The notes: generated from the letters alone by a model not told the origin. A stretch of DNA of 37,560 nt from a bacterium BMS3Abin06 (GCA_002897895.1 BDSY01000068.1:1-37560), one strand, 5' to 3'; counted from the stretch's first letter, positions 16,120 to 25,665 are shown. Numbers and translations are program-made.

Positions 16120-16818
16120 TTAATTCCTTGTCCCGTGAGCGAGAGCTATTACATATATATCTTCTGCGCCGGCTTTTTTTAACACCCCGGAACATTCGCG
16201 AACTGTAGCGCCTGTTGTAATTACGTCATCTATAAGTAAAATACTTTTTCCTGTAATAAGTCTTTTGTTTTGTATTCCGAATGCCTTTCTGACATTCTTA
16301 TGCCTCTCTCCGGAGCTCAATCCCACCTGCGGCGCTGTATCCCTGATTTTAATGAGGCAATCGATAACAAGTGATATCCCGATGCTCTTTGCCATATATT
16401 TTGCAAGAAGAGCCGACTGGTTGAACTCCCTTTGCCTGAGGCGCTTTTTATAAAGCGGGACCGGTAAAATTGCATCAACCCGGGGAATCTGCATCCGCAA
16501 TATTATATCAGATAAAGGTTTTGAAAGTCTTTTTATGTTCTGATATTTCAGCAGGTTTATTGCCTTTCTTAATGCACCTTCATAGAGGCCGAAACTCCCG
16601 GCAAGCTTATATGCAGGTTCATCTTTAATGCACTCTCCGCATGTGATTGATTTATCAGAGACAAGAGGGACACCGCATTTCCAGCATTGCGGGCCGCTGT
16701 ATGGCTGGATCGAGCGCCAGCATTCAGGGCATATTGGAGCTGTTTTATGGTCTGTTGACGGCTCCCGGCAGACCGGGCAGGATTCGGGGAACAGTGCATT
16801 AAGAAATTGATTGAGCAT
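16120..16818 (-). CDS. ComF family phosphoribosyltransferase-like protein
   Basis: 232 residues. The N-terminal third has four CxxC pairs (CPVC, CPEC, CWKC, CGEC) forming a double zinc ribbon. The rest is a type I phosphoribosyltransferase fold with the PRPP loop LLIDDVITTGAT at about 193-204. ComF is needed for DNA uptake in competent bacteria, and relatives (GntX) occur widely with unclear roles; no other competence genes are in the window. It lies 24 bases upstream of nfnA and 118 bases downstream of gpmI, on the same strand. Confidence 0.88.
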   Translation of the reverse strand: MLNQFLNALFPESCPVCREPSTDHKTAPICPECWRSIQPYSGPQCWKCGVPLVSDKSITCGECIKDEPAYKLAGSFGLYEGALRKAINLLKYQNIKRLSKPLSDIILRMQIPRVDAILPVPLYKKRLRQREFNQSALLAKYMAKSIGISLVIDCLIKIRDTAPQVGLSSGERHKNVRKAFGIQNKRLITGKSILLIDDVITTGATVRECSGVLKKAGAEDIYVIALAHGTRN

Positions 16819-16832
16819 GTTAAATATTAAGA

Positions 16833-16934
16833 ATACAGGAGTCAGAATTCAGAATAAAAAAATAAAGCCCCGTGTAATTGACTCATTCCGACTCCTGGCT
16901 CCTGACTTCTATATTCCGATACCCCTGCGGGGTA
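16833..16934. repeat. Dispersed-type repeat and hairpin between gpmI and comF genes
   Basis: The text CAGGAGTCAGAAT at about 16837-16850 faces a near-copy in the opposite direction at about 16887-16910 (AGTCAGGAGCCAGGAGTCGGAAT read on the minus strand is split over two similar units). This makes an imperfect inverted repeat. Next to it, TACCCC-TGC-GGGGTA at 16920-16934 is a perfect 6-bp hairpin directly after the gpmI stop. The hairpin has no T run; it may be a weak terminator or RNA-stabilising element. Confidence 0.5.
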
Positions 16935-16936
16935 GT

Positions 16937-18463
16937 TCATTTTTCTATCAGGCTCTCCCCTGTCATCTCTTCAGGCTTTTCAATCCCCATCAGTTCCAGT
17001 ATGGTCGGGGCTACGTCTGCAAGGATCCCTTTGTCCCGCAGCCGAACACCTTTTTTCAGCAGTATAAACGGCACGGGATTTGTTGTGTGCGCTGTGTGCA
17101 CATTATCGTTGTCATACATTTTTTCACAGTTTCCATGGTCTGCCGTTATGATAGTTAAACCGCCGAGGGTTTTAACTTTCCTGACAATTCTTTCAAGACA
17201 CTTATCAATTGCCTCGCAGGCTTTCACGGCAGCTTCCATAATTCCCGTATGGCCGACCATATCCGGATTAGCAAAGTTCAGGAGGATGAAATCATAATCA
17301 ATCTTATCCATTCTTTTTATAATCTCATCAGTTACCGTATATGCGCTCATCTCCGGTTTCAGGTCATATGTCGGCACATCTTTCGGGGAAGGGATAAGGC
17401 ATCTGTCCTCCCCTGAAAAAGATTTTTCTTCACCACCATTGAAGAAGTAGGTTACATGCGCGTATTTTTCTGTCTCTGCTATTCTGAGCTGTTTCAGATT
17501 ATTCCGGCTCAGGACTTCGCCAAGGATATTATTCAGCTTAAGCGGCGGAAAAGCAGCGGGAAAAGGAAAGTCCTCCTCATAAAGAGTCATCGTAACACAG
17601 GAACTCAGCGCCGGAACTTTTTCTCTTTCAAAGCCGGTAAAATTCAAATCAGTTAATGCCGCTGTCAGCTCCCTTGCCCTGTCTGCCCTGAAGTTGAAGA
17701 ATATTACAGAGTCATTATCCTGTATTCTTCCAATCGGCCCGGAATCGCTGCATATAACAGATGGCTTTATAAACTCGTCTGTTTCATTGATTTTGTAACT
17801 TTGCTCAACAGCCTCTTCAGCTGACTGAACTTTTCTCCCTTGTCCATGAACGAGTGCGCGGTATGCCTTTTCCACCCTGTCCCAACGATTGTCTCTATCC
17901 ATTGCCCAGTATCTGCCCGAAACAGTGGCTATCTTTGCGGACGGTTTATCTTCCAGAAAAGATTCCAGTGCTTTTATGTAATCGATCCCGGAAGAAGGGG
18001 GCGTGTCTCTGCCGTCCATAAATGCATGGATAAATACTTTTTTGACGCCTTCAGCTAAAGCCAGGTCAATCATTGCATACAAGTGGTTAATATGACTGTG
18101 AACTCCCCCGTCCGACACAAGACCGAGGAGATGAAGTACGCTGTTATTTTCAACAGCGGCATTCATGGCATTGACCAAAACAGTGTTTTTGGAAAATTCG
18201 CTTTCTTTTATAGCCTTATTTATCCTTGCGTAGTCCTGGTATACTGTTCTGCCGGCTCCCAGATTCAGGTGTCCGACCTCGGAGTTGCCCATTTGCCCTT
18301 CCGGCAGTCCGACGGCCTCACCGGAACATTCAATGGCTGTATGAGGGTATTCCTTCAGGAGGTTTTTATAAAAAGGGATATTTGCCTGCTCCTGCGCATT
18401 TTCTTCGGGGTTGTTGCCTATCCCCCATCCGTCAAGGATAATAAGCACAACAGGTTTCATCAT
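16937..18463 (-). CDS. gpmI: 2,3-bisphosphoglycerate-independent phosphoglycerate mutase
   Basis: GpmI interconverts 3- and 2-phosphoglycerate in glycolysis and gluconeogenesis, using two Mn2+ ions. The 508 residues match the family. D11 in ILDGWG binds metal and S61 in GNSEVGH is the phosphorylated serine. The insertion domain holds HAFMDGRDTPP, and the C-terminal metal site includes ADHGNCE. Its start overlaps the argF stop by four bases, so the two are translationally coupled. Confidence 0.97.
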   Translation of the reverse strand: MMKPVVLIILDGWGIGNNPEENAQEQANIPFYKNLLKEYPHTAIECSGEAVGLPEGQMGNSEVGHLNLGAGRTVYQDYARINKAIKESEFSKNTVLVNAMNAAVENNSVLHLLGLVSDGGVHSHINHLYAMIDLALAEGVKKVFIHAFMDGRDTPPSSGIDYIKALESFLEDKPSAKIATVSGRYWAMDRDNRWDRVEKAYRALVHGQGRKVQSAEEAVEQSYKINETDEFIKPSVICSDSGPIGRIQDNDSVIFFNFRADRARELTAALTDLNFTGFEREKVPALSSCVTMTLYEEDFPFPAAFPPLKLNNILGEVLSRNNLKQLRIAETEKYAHVTYFFNGGEEKSFSGEDRCLIPSPKDVPTYDLKPEMSAYTVTDEIIKRMDKIDYDFILLNFANPDMVGHTGIMEAAVKACEAIDKCLERIVRKVKTLGGLTIITADHGNCEKMYDNDNVHTAHTTNPVPFILLKKGVRLRDKGILADVAPTILELMGIEKPEEMTGESLIEK

Positions 18464-19362
18464 TTAACCAGCATCTCAAGCAGCGCCTTCTGGGTATGCA
18501 GCCTGTTTTCGGCCTGGTCTATTACGACACTCTGCGGAGAGTCAATCACATCGTCGGTTATCTCTTCTCCCCTGTGTGCAGGCAGGCAGTGCATAACGAT
18601 TGCATCGGGTTTTGCAAGAGAGAGGAGTTTCCGGTTTATTTGATATTCTTTGAATATCTTTTTTCTTCTCTCCACCTCTCTTTCCTGCCCCATACTTATC
18701 CACGTGTCGGTATAAAGTACATCCGCATCTTTTACAGCTTCCCTGGGATCTGTAACGATTTTGACCTTGCCGCCTCCGGAGAGGACTTTTTCATATATCT
18801 TTTTGTCGGGTTCATATCCATGGGGACATGCAAGAACCAGGTCCATTCCGGTTAAAAGCGCTGCCTCCAATAATGAATTGGCAACGTTATTGCCGTCGCC
18901 GACATAAGCCAGACGCACATCCCTGAGTCTGCCTTTTTTTTCTTTTACAGTCAACATGTCCGCAAGGGCCTGACAGGGATGGTGCAGGTCGGTCAGACCA
19001 TTGATTACAGGGATTCCGGCATTGGCGGCAAGCTTTTCAATCGTGCTGTGGGCATAGGTTCTGATAACAATTCCGTGCAGATATCTTGCGAGTACTCTCG
19101 CTGTGTCTTCAATGGTCTCGCCTCTACCGAGCTGCATATCCTTTGTATTGATATATATTGCCTGGGCCCCGAGCTGATAAATGCCTGTCTGGAACGAGAT
19201 TCTTGTCCTTGTTGATGTCTTGTCAAACATCAGTCCTATGCTTTTCCCTATGAGAGGACAGGCGGAGCTGTCTTTCCCTGATTTTAATTCAGATGCTCTT
19301 TCAAGAAGTGCATGCATCTCTTCCGAAGACAAATCCAGTAATGTAAGAAAATCTTTTTTCAT
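18460..19362 (-). CDS. argF: Ornithine carbamoyltransferase
   Basis: ArgF makes citrulline from ornithine and carbamoyl phosphate in arginine synthesis. At 300 residues it is a normal anabolic form. STRTR at 50-54 binds carbamoyl phosphate, HPCQ at 128-131 is the second conserved motif, and MHCLPAHRGEE near 270 carries the catalytic Cys that separates OTCase from aspartate carbamoyltransferase. It follows argD by 96 bases that contain a dispersed repeat and overlaps gpmI downstream. Confidence 0.96.
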   Translation of the reverse strand: MKKDFLTLLDLSSEEMHALLERASELKSGKDSSACPLIGKSIGLMFDKTSTRTRISFQTGIYQLGAQAIYINTKDMQLGRGETIEDTARVLARYLHGIVIRTYAHSTIEKLAANAGIPVINGLTDLHHPCQALADMLTVKEKKGRLRDVRLAYVGDGNNVANSLLEAALLTGMDLVLACPHGYEPDKKIYEKVLSGGGKVKIVTDPREAVKDADVLYTDTWISMGQEREVERRKKIFKEYQINRKLLSLAKPDAIVMHCLPAHRGEEITDDVIDSPQSVVIDQAENRLHTQKALLEMLVK

Positions 19363-19408
19363 ACTCTACTTTCTATAGTCCGAAAATATTTTGTAACCGT
19401 TCATTCTG

Positions 19409-19454
19409 AATCTTTAAATTTCATTCTGCACCCTGACAACTGCACCCTGTGAAC
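19409..19454. repeat. Dispersed intergenic repeat, copy in argD-argF gap
   Basis: A stretch beginning AATCTTTAAATTTCATTCTG followed by CACCCTGACAACTGCACCCTG closely matches 29861-29911, and its C-rich part also matches 29785-29818 in inverted orientation. It is non-coding and lies in the 96-base gap between argD and argF. Confidence 0.75.
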
Positions 19455-19458
19455 ATTT

Positions 19459-20658
19459 TTATTGTAACTGCCTTTCAAAGATGTTCTCAAGAACATCCAT
19501 AAGATGGTCAATTTCCTTTTCAACAACAATCAGGGGCGGAGTGAACCGCAGCACGTTGCCGCTTGTGCAGTTTATGAGGATCCCCCGCTTTCTGCATGCC
19601 TCAACTATCGGACCGCCTGTCTTTGTCAATTCCAATCCAAGCATAAGGCCCAATCCCCTTACATCAATTATGCCTGATGGAAATTCTTTCTTCAGATTTT
19701 CAAATTTATTTAAAAAATATTTTCCTGCCCGGCGGCAGCTGTCAAGTAAAAAACCGTCCTCAAGCAGTGTCTCTATTGTGGCTATTGCCGCTGCACACGC
19801 GAGAGGATTGCCTCCAAAGGTAGAAGCATGGGTGCCGGGCTGAAATGACGCTGCTACAGCCTCTTTTGCAAGTATTGCACCTATGGCGACCCCTCCCCCG
19901 AGTCCCTTTGCAAGGGTAATTATATCAGGTTTTATGCTGAAATGCTCATACGCAAAGAGCTGTCCCGTCCTTCCCATGCCCGTCTGGATTTCATCAAGGA
20001 TAAGCAGGAGTGCATTTTCATCACATATCCGGCGGACCTCGCTTAAATAATTTTCTGAAGGCATCCTGATTCCGCCTTCACCCTGAATCGGTTCAAGCAA
20101 TACAGCACATGTATGATTTGTTACAGCCTTTTTGAGGGCATCGATATCATTGAATGGAACATGTTTGAATCCGGGAACCAACGGTTCAAATCCCTGCTGG
20201 ATCTTTTCCTGTCCGGTAGCGCTTAAAGCAGCAAGGGTTCTGCCGTGGAAAGAACCGTGGGCAGTTATGATTTCATATTTATCATGCGGGGCATGATCTT
20301 TTGCATATTTTCGCGCGAGCTTGATGGCCCCTTCAATTGCCTCTGCGCCTGAATTACAAAAAAATGCCTTGTCTGTACATGAGTGCTCGACCAGCAGTTT
20401 TGCAAGCCTGATCTGCGGTTCAATGTGGTAAAGATTTGAAACATGCAGAAGCCTCTGAGCCTGTTTCTGCAAGGCTATTACAACCCTGGGGTGGCAATGG
20501 CCAAGACAGTTTACGGCGATTCCTCCGACAAAATCGAGATACTCTTTTCCGTCAGAACCCCAGACCTTCATCCCCCTGCCTTTCCTCAGGACAATGGGGA
20601 AACGGTTATAAGTGTTCATTAAATATTTCTTTGAATCATCTATAAACTTTTTATCCAT
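19459..20658 (-). CDS. argD: Acetylornithine aminotransferase
   Basis: A class III PLP aminotransferase of 399 residues that converts N-acetylglutamate semialdehyde to N-acetylornithine (and may act in lysine synthesis). K251 in ITLAKGLGGG is the Schiff-base lysine, D222 in LILDEIQTGMGRTG holds the PLP nitrogen, and NSGAEA at 102-107 and HGSFHGRT at 134-141 are the usual cofactor contacts. It heads the minus-strand run argD-argF-gpmI. No other arg genes are in the window. Confidence 0.95.
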   Translation of the reverse strand: MDKKFIDDSKKYLMNTYNRFPIVLRKGRGMKVWGSDGKEYLDFVGGIAVNCLGHCHPRVVIALQKQAQRLLHVSNLYHIEPQIRLAKLLVEHSCTDKAFFCNSGAEAIEGAIKLARKYAKDHAPHDKYEIITAHGSFHGRTLAALSATGQEKIQQGFEPLVPGFKHVPFNDIDALKKAVTNHTCAVLLEPIQGEGGIRMPSENYLSEVRRICDENALLLILDEIQTGMGRTGQLFAYEHFSIKPDIITLAKGLGGGVAIGAILAKEAVAASFQPGTHASTFGGNPLACAAAIATIETLLEDGFLLDSCRRAGKYFLNKFENLKKEFPSGIIDVRGLGLMLGLELTKTGGPIVEACRKRGILINCTSGNVLRFTPPLIVVEKEIDHLMDVLENIFERQLQ

Positions 20659-20763
20659 TGCTTAAAAATATAACATAAATAGTAATAACTCAGCCACTGA
20701 GAGCAAGCTGTGCAAAAGGATTTATTAAATACAAAAACTGAAATTTTCATGATCGGGGCCGGT

Positions 20764-20793
20764 TTGTTTTAAGCTGTAACATTCCGCTATAAT
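20764..20793 (+). promoter_or_regulatory. Candidate sigma-70 promoter for the nucleotide-sugar dehydrogenase
   Basis: A perfect TATAAT at 20788-20793 follows TTGTTT at 20764-20769 with an 18-base spacer. It lies about 75 bases before the start at 20867. The -10 box is strong, the -35 moderate. Confidence 0.45.
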
Positions 20794-20866
20794 GAATTAT
20801 TTATAGTGGGGGGCATATTGGAGCAGGCAGCAGGTGTAAATCAAGTAGGAGAAGGAGATTCTGCAA

Positions 20867-22525
20867 ATGAGCATTGAATATTCAATAAGTCCTGATGGCA
20901 AGAAGTTCCCTTTACCCTTAAAAGAAGATTATAAGAAAGAATTCAACCGGCTGAAAAAAGGAATAGCAAAACAAAAGAAGCTGAATCGTGAAATTGTCGT
21001 TGTCATGGGAGTGGGCTTTGTAGGAGTTGCTATGGCGGCAGTTGTTGCGGATGCTGTGGATAAAAAAGGAGAGCCGGCTAAATTCGTCATCGGCATGCAG
21101 AGGCCGAGCCCCCGGAGTTACTGGAAAATCCCGGTTTTAAACAGAGGAATCTCTCCTGTAATATCCGAAGACAAAGAGCTTGCGCCCATGATTAAAAGAT
21201 GTGTCAAAGACAAAAAAACACTGACGGCCACATTTACGTATGAAGCCCTCTCACTCGCCGATGTGGTTGTAGTTGATATTCAATGCGACTATCACAAAGA
21301 AGCGCTTGGAAATATCCATAATGGGCGCGCCGACATGTCGCCCCTTGAAGAATCTCTTGCTATTATGGCAGAGCACATTTCTCCTGAAGCCCTTGTTCTT
21401 ATTGAAACTACAGTGGCTCCGGGAACGACCGAGCAGATAGCATATCCCATAATGAAGAAAGTTTTTAAACGGCGGGGCATAAAAACAGACCCTTTGCTTG
21501 CACACAGCTTTGAAAGGGTAATGCCCGGGAAGGACTATGTTGCAAGTATCCGTGATTTCTGGCGGGTATGCAGCGGCATAAATAAAAAGGCGCGGGACAG
21601 GGTTGTTAAATTCCTCAATGATGTGCTCAATACCAGGGATTACCCGCTAACGGTTCTTGACAGGCCGATTGAATCTGAGACAGCAAAGATAGTGGAAAAC
21701 AGTTTCCGCGCAACAATGCTTGCATTTCTTGATGAATGGAGCCTGTTTGCAGAACGGAACGGTGTAGACCTTGTGAAAGTCATTGACTCAATTAAAGTGC
21801 GTCCTACGCACAGCAACATAATTTTCCCCGGCCCGGGCATCGGCGGATACTGTCTGCCGAAGGACGGGGGACTCGGCATCTGGGCATACAAACATATACA
21901 TGGCTTTGAAGACGACATTTTCAAGATTACCCCCCTTGCCATTAATATAAACGATACCCGTTCCCTTCATGTCGGGCAGTTGACCAGAGATGCCCTGAGA
22001 AATATGAACAGGCCGATTGCAGCAGCAGAGATACTTGTTCTCGGCGCCTCTTACAGGGAGGATGTAGGCGACACAAGATACAGCGGATCTGAATTGATAG
22101 TCAGAAGACTCACGGAAATGGGCGCTGAATTACGGGTGCACGATCCGTACCTGACTCACTGGTGGGAGTTTGAAAAACAGGATACCTACCCGAAAGCGGG
22201 GCATAGTCTTGAAAGATTCTTCCGGAACCAGGGGAAACTTTTCAACCTGAGACTTGAAAAAAACCTGGAGCAGGCGTTTAAGGGGGCTGATGCCGTTATT
22301 TTCGCTGTCCGCCATAAACCTTATTTAGATATTGATCCGGACGACTTAGTGAAAATGGCAGGCAACACAGTGGCAGTCATAGATTGTTTCGGAATACTTG
22401 ATGACGAAAAAATCCGGAGATACTTTGAACTCGGCTGTGAAGTTAAAGGGTTAGGCAGAGGCCATATAAGACGGATAAAGGATGAAGTAAGAAAGCAGAA
22501 GATGGGAGGCAAACAGGATTCATAA
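20867..22525 (+). CDS. UDP-glucose/GDP-mannose dehydrogenase family protein (enlarged)
   Basis: 552 residues against about 430 for typical nucleotide-sugar dehydrogenases. MGVGFVGVAMA at 47-57 is the NAD-binding turn, TTVAPGTTE at 181-189 is the family motif, and GPGIGGYCLPKD carries the catalytic C329 that forms the thiohemiacetal. The C-terminal UDP-binding domain is present (GASYREDVGDTRYSG). The extra length comes from a 40-residue basic N-terminus and insertions near 75-120 and 430-470. The product should oxidise a UDP- or GDP-sugar to its uronate for surface polysaccharide. ATG follows GGAGAAGGAG. It stands alone, convergent with the next gene. Confidence 0.88.
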   Translation: MSIEYSISPDGKKFPLPLKEDYKKEFNRLKKGIAKQKKLNREIVVVMGVGFVGVAMAAVVADAVDKKGEPAKFVIGMQRPSPRSYWKIPVLNRGISPVISEDKELAPMIKRCVKDKKTLTATFTYEALSLADVVVVDIQCDYHKEALGNIHNGRADMSPLEESLAIMAEHISPEALVLIETTVAPGTTEQIAYPIMKKVFKRRGIKTDPLLAHSFERVMPGKDYVASIRDFWRVCSGINKKARDRVVKFLNDVLNTRDYPLTVLDRPIESETAKIVENSFRATMLAFLDEWSLFAERNGVDLVKVIDSIKVRPTHSNIIFPGPGIGGYCLPKDGGLGIWAYKHIHGFEDDIFKITPLAININDTRSLHVGQLTRDALRNMNRPIAAAEILVLGASYREDVGDTRYSGSELIVRRLTEMGAELRVHDPYLTHWWEFEKQDTYPKAGHSLERFFRNQGKLFNLRLEKNLEQAFKGADAVIFAVRHKPYLDIDPDDLVKMAGNTVAVIDCFGILDDEKIRRYFELGCEVKGLGRGHIRRIKDEVRKQKMGGKQDS

Positions 22526-22527
22526 CA

Positions 22528-22544
22528 GGTTGCCGGATGCAACC
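22528..22544. terminator. Hairpin between convergent genes
   Basis: GGTTGC-CGGAT-GCAACC forms a 6-bp stem in the 23-base gap between two convergent genes. No T run follows on either strand, so it is a candidate only. Confidence 0.35.
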
Positions 22545-22548
22545 CCAC

Positions 22549-23733
22549 TTATACTTCAGGTAGTTTCTTCATCCAGTTGTATGACCTGATTCCGTGCACA
22601 GTCTCTCCGAGTTTATTACCCAGGATACTCATCATTATTTTCATCGGATAATAGTGGAATTTATTGAGATATGTGAAAGTAACGCGGCGAAATTTTTCAG
22701 CATGGACAAGTTCCGGGTATATCTGTTTTTGCAGTAATTTTAAATAGATATTTGCTGATACATCCTGAGATTTTCCGATGTCCCTCTTATTTTTCATAAC
22801 CTCAAGTATTGCCTGCGAAGCAAGTTCAGCGCTCCTCTGCGCGTAAAAAATCCCTTCACCGAACAGCGGGTCTGCAAGTCCGGCTGCATCTCCGAGGAGC
22901 ATTATATTTCTGAATATTGGAGAAGGCAGGAAGCTGCCATAAGGTAATACATAGCTGGATATTTTTTCTTCCTGTGCATCCGGGAAATCCATTGCTGAGA
23001 GGAAATTGCGAAAGGCCGCGAGTATCTTTTTTTTATTTCTTTTTTTCAGTGCGCATATCCCGATTTTCAATCTTTCCCTGTTCGGAAATATCCATGCATA
23101 TCCCCAGTCTATAAAGCCGAAATAAAGGACAGGATGGTCAATCCGTTTTTTGATTGTCTCCCTGGCCGGAAAGATTTCAAGGGCTGCCGCCAGGTTCCCG
23201 GTCCAGTCATCCCTGCCGAACAAGTCCACAGGAAAGCTCCTCCTGATGCGGCTGTTCACGCCGTCGGCGCCGATGATAATATCTGCCGCAAACTTGCGTC
23301 CGGACATGGTGGTTACCATGCTTTTGAGGACGTCAAGAGAGATTACACCATCGCCTTCGATGAGACCGGCTCCTGCATTTTGTGCCTTTTCCAGGAAATA
23401 ATGATCGTAGCGCTTCCTGTCAACAAACATGAATGGAAACTTTACAGTACGCTGAGCTATCAGGGTTTTTCTGCTGAAGATTTCATAGCAGCAGGATTCA
23501 TGGTTTATGATATCTTTTTCTTTAAGAGATTCCGGTGTCTCACCGAACACTCTTTGCAGAAGCTTGACGGTTTTATATGTTATTAAACCACCACAGAGTT
23601 TTTTCCTCGGAAAAGTGCTTTTGTCAATTATCAATACCCTGAGACCGGCCTTGCTTAGAAGGTATCCGGCTGTAGAGCCTGCAGGCCCGCCGCCGGCTAT
23701 TATTACATTGTATCGGGGTAAATCATGATTCAT
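22549..23733 (-). CDS. Geranylgeranyl reductase family FAD-dependent oxidoreductase
   Basis: 394 residues. GGGPAGSTAGYLLSKAG at about 14-30 is the FAD-binding dinucleotide fold, KLCGGLIT near 45-52 is the Cys-containing motif typical of the family, IIGADGVNSRIR near 153-164 and GDAAGLADPLFGEGI near 283-297 are the second and third FAD motifs. Members reduce double bonds in isoprenoid chains of lipids, quinones or chlorophyll; the target here is unknown. It is 13 bases downstream of the nucleoside transporter gene on the same strand. Confidence 0.85.
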   Translation of the reverse strand: MNHDLPRYNVIIAGGGPAGSTAGYLLSKAGLRVLIIDKSTFPRKKLCGGLITYKTVKLLQRVFGETPESLKEKDIINHESCCYEIFSRKTLIAQRTVKFPFMFVDRKRYDHYFLEKAQNAGAGLIEGDGVISLDVLKSMVTTMSGRKFAADIIIGADGVNSRIRRSFPVDLFGRDDWTGNLAAALEIFPARETIKKRIDHPVLYFGFIDWGYAWIFPNRERLKIGICALKKRNKKKILAAFRNFLSAMDFPDAQEEKISSYVLPYGSFLPSPIFRNIMLLGDAAGLADPLFGEGIFYAQRSAELASQAILEVMKNKRDIGKSQDVSANIYLKLLQKQIYPELVHAEKFRRVTFTYLNKFHYYPMKIMMSILGNKLGETVHGIRSYNWMKKLPEV

Positions 23734-23746
23734 CTGATTCCGGAGA

Positions 23747-25051
23747 TTACTGCCCTAATAATATTGATCCGCCTTTGAAAAATGTCCCTGCGACCGCCGC
23801 TGTCATAAGGCAGGCAAGGGTTGCAGCTAAAAGCGCCCTCGGCCCCACTGCCGACAAATCGGCTGTTCGTTTGGGCACAAGCGCTGCTATGCCGCCTACG
23901 AATATTGCAAGAGACGCCACATGGGCAAAGCCGCATAGTGCATACGTAGCCAGGAAAGCGGACCGGGGATCATGCAGTGCGCCTTTGGCAAGGAGGTCTG
24001 CAAGATCCATATAGGATTTTGTTTCCGTAACAATGCTTCTTTCACCGATTATCTTTGATATCTCAAAGGCATCCGAAGGCGGGACACCGATTATGAGTGT
24101 AAAAGGATAAAATACATATCCCAGGAGCCCCTTTAATGACCAGTCTATGTTCATCCCAATAAGATTGTTTAACTTTAATCCCGCCCCTGTAAAGATAAAA
24201 TCCACTAATGCTACGAGTCCGAGAAAGGCAATAAGCAGCGCCACAACGCCGACTGCTAACTTGAGCCCTGCATTGGCTCCGTTGATAACTGCTTCAATAA
24301 CAGAGGATTCCTTTTCATAATAAGGTTTAACATCCATGCCTAATGTCTCGGGTGTTTCTGTCTCCGGAAGCAGGAGTTTTGACATTATTATGGCTGCCGG
24401 TGCTGAAAGGAAAGACGCTGATACCAGGTGGCCCGCGATAGTGGGGAACTGCTTCCGGAGTATTAAAATATAGATAGCCAGGACAGTCGATGCAATAGTC
24501 GCCATGCCTGCGGTAAGTATTGTGCAGAGTTCCGAGCGGGTCATTCTCTCGATGTAAGGGCGGATTGTGGTTGCAGATTCAATGCCGACAAAGATATTGC
24601 TTGATGCGCAAAGGGATTCGGCCCCGCTGACCTTCATGAGCTTAGTGAAAATCCTTGCAAAAATTTTTACAAGCCATGACATAACCCCCATATAATATAA
24701 AACAGCCATGAGACTCGCAAAGAATATTATTTGCGGAAGCACCTGAACAGCGAAGATAAAACCCAGTGACTCTTCCCCCCATTCATTTGTTGTTCCGGGT
24801 GGAAGGGCAAGCCTGCCGAAAATAAATTTTGTCCCTGCACTCGCAACATCAATGACTTTGACCAGTGCATCATTGATAAACATGAATACGTTTGCGCCGG
24901 CAGGCACTACAAATATGAAGAGTGCAAATATCATTTGCAGTATGCATCCCCAGATAACAACCCGCCAGTTGACAACTCTCCTGTCAGCGGAGAGCGTCCA
25001 TGCAAATGCCATTAAAATAAATATGCCTGCAAAGCTTACGAGGTTATACAT
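23747..25051 (-). CDS. Concentrative nucleoside transporter (CNT/NupC family)
   Basis: 434 residues with about ten hydrophobic segments. FVGIESATTIRPYI (near 155) and SASFLSAPAAIIMSKLLLPE (near 212) are the CNT sequences lining the nucleoside and cation sites, and SLGFIFAVQVLPQIIFFAS is the usual re-entrant region. CNT proteins import nucleosides with H+ or Na+. The next gene, 13 bases downstream, is a flavoprotein with no clear relation. The 227 bases upstream of the start (25052-25278) show nothing I can name. Confidence 0.9.
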   Translation of the reverse strand: MYNLVSFAGIFILMAFAWTLSADRRVVNWRVVIWGCILQMIFALFIFVVPAGANVFMFINDALVKVIDVASAGTKFIFGRLALPPGTTNEWGEESLGFIFAVQVLPQIIFFASLMAVLYYMGVMSWLVKIFARIFTKLMKVSGAESLCASSNIFVGIESATTIRPYIERMTRSELCTILTAGMATIASTVLAIYILILRKQFPTIAGHLVSASFLSAPAAIIMSKLLLPETETPETLGMDVKPYYEKESSVIEAVINGANAGLKLAVGVVALLIAFLGLVALVDFIFTGAGLKLNNLIGMNIDWSLKGLLGYVFYPFTLIIGVPPSDAFEISKIIGERSIVTETKSYMDLADLLAKGALHDPRSAFLATYALCGFAHVASLAIFVGGIAALVPKRTADLSAVGPRALLAATLACLMTAAVAGTFFKGGSILLGQ

Positions 25052-25278
25052 ATGTTTTCCCCTTTCGTATTAAAATATCTCCGCAAATCAACGGAATTTT
25101 TATCCCGGGATACAGAATTAATCAATGGGTAAAATAATTCAGCCCTTTACTGAAAAAAGAGCGGACAAAAAAAGTTCTTACATTCCGGATTATCCATATG
25201 CTACTGTTTAGATTATGGATATGGATGTTAAATATCAAGGGAGGGTCGCAGCACGGACAGAGTTTTCGTCTTCAGTGC

Positions 25279-25665
25279 CTATAAGCTGTCGATGACTTTT
25301 TTTAATTTGTTTTGAATCTCCGCAGCTATCTCTTCCAGCGCCGGATTTTTAACGGCCTGCATGGAAGCAACAGGGTCAACAGCAGCCACTTCCACCTTCC
25401 CATCAGGGGTCTCCTGCACTATTACATTGCAGGGGAGCATGGCGCCGATCTTATCTTCCGCCTGTAACGCCTTGTATGCAAACGGGGGATTACAGGCGCC
25501 GAGAATCTTATAGTTTTTAAAATCCACGTTTAATTTTTTCTTCATCGCTTCTTTGACGTCAATTTCCGTCAGTATGCCGAACCCTTCTTTTTTTAATTCA
25601 TCAGTTGTCTTTGTTACGGCTTCTTCAAAAGAAACAGCTAATATTTTACTGAAATAGTAACTCAT
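25279..25665 (-). CDS. DUF302 domain protein
   Basis: 128 residues spanning one DUF302 domain: an N-terminal beta-alpha unit (SFEEAVTKTTDELKKEGFG), DVKEAMKKKLN, YKILGACNPPFAYKAL near 54-69 and a LPCNVIVQE strand near 78-86. The role is unsettled; the domain often accompanies metal or redox genes. Two Cys (in GACNPP and LPCNV) are conserved in many members. Strong ribosome binding site GGAGGGAAG. It is the last gene of the copA operon, 20 bases after the cupredoxin. Confidence 0.85.
   Translation of the reverse strand: MSYYFSKILAVSFEEAVTKTTDELKKEGFGILTEIDVKEAMKKKLNVDFKNYKILGACNPPFAYKALQAEDKIGAMLPCNVIVQETPDGKVEVAAVDPVASMQAVKNPALEEIAAEIQNKLKKVIDSL

Noticed and set aside
20170-20200. tRNA T-arm-like GGTTCAAATCC
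   Set aside because: It lies inside the argD frame and no cloverleaf forms around it.
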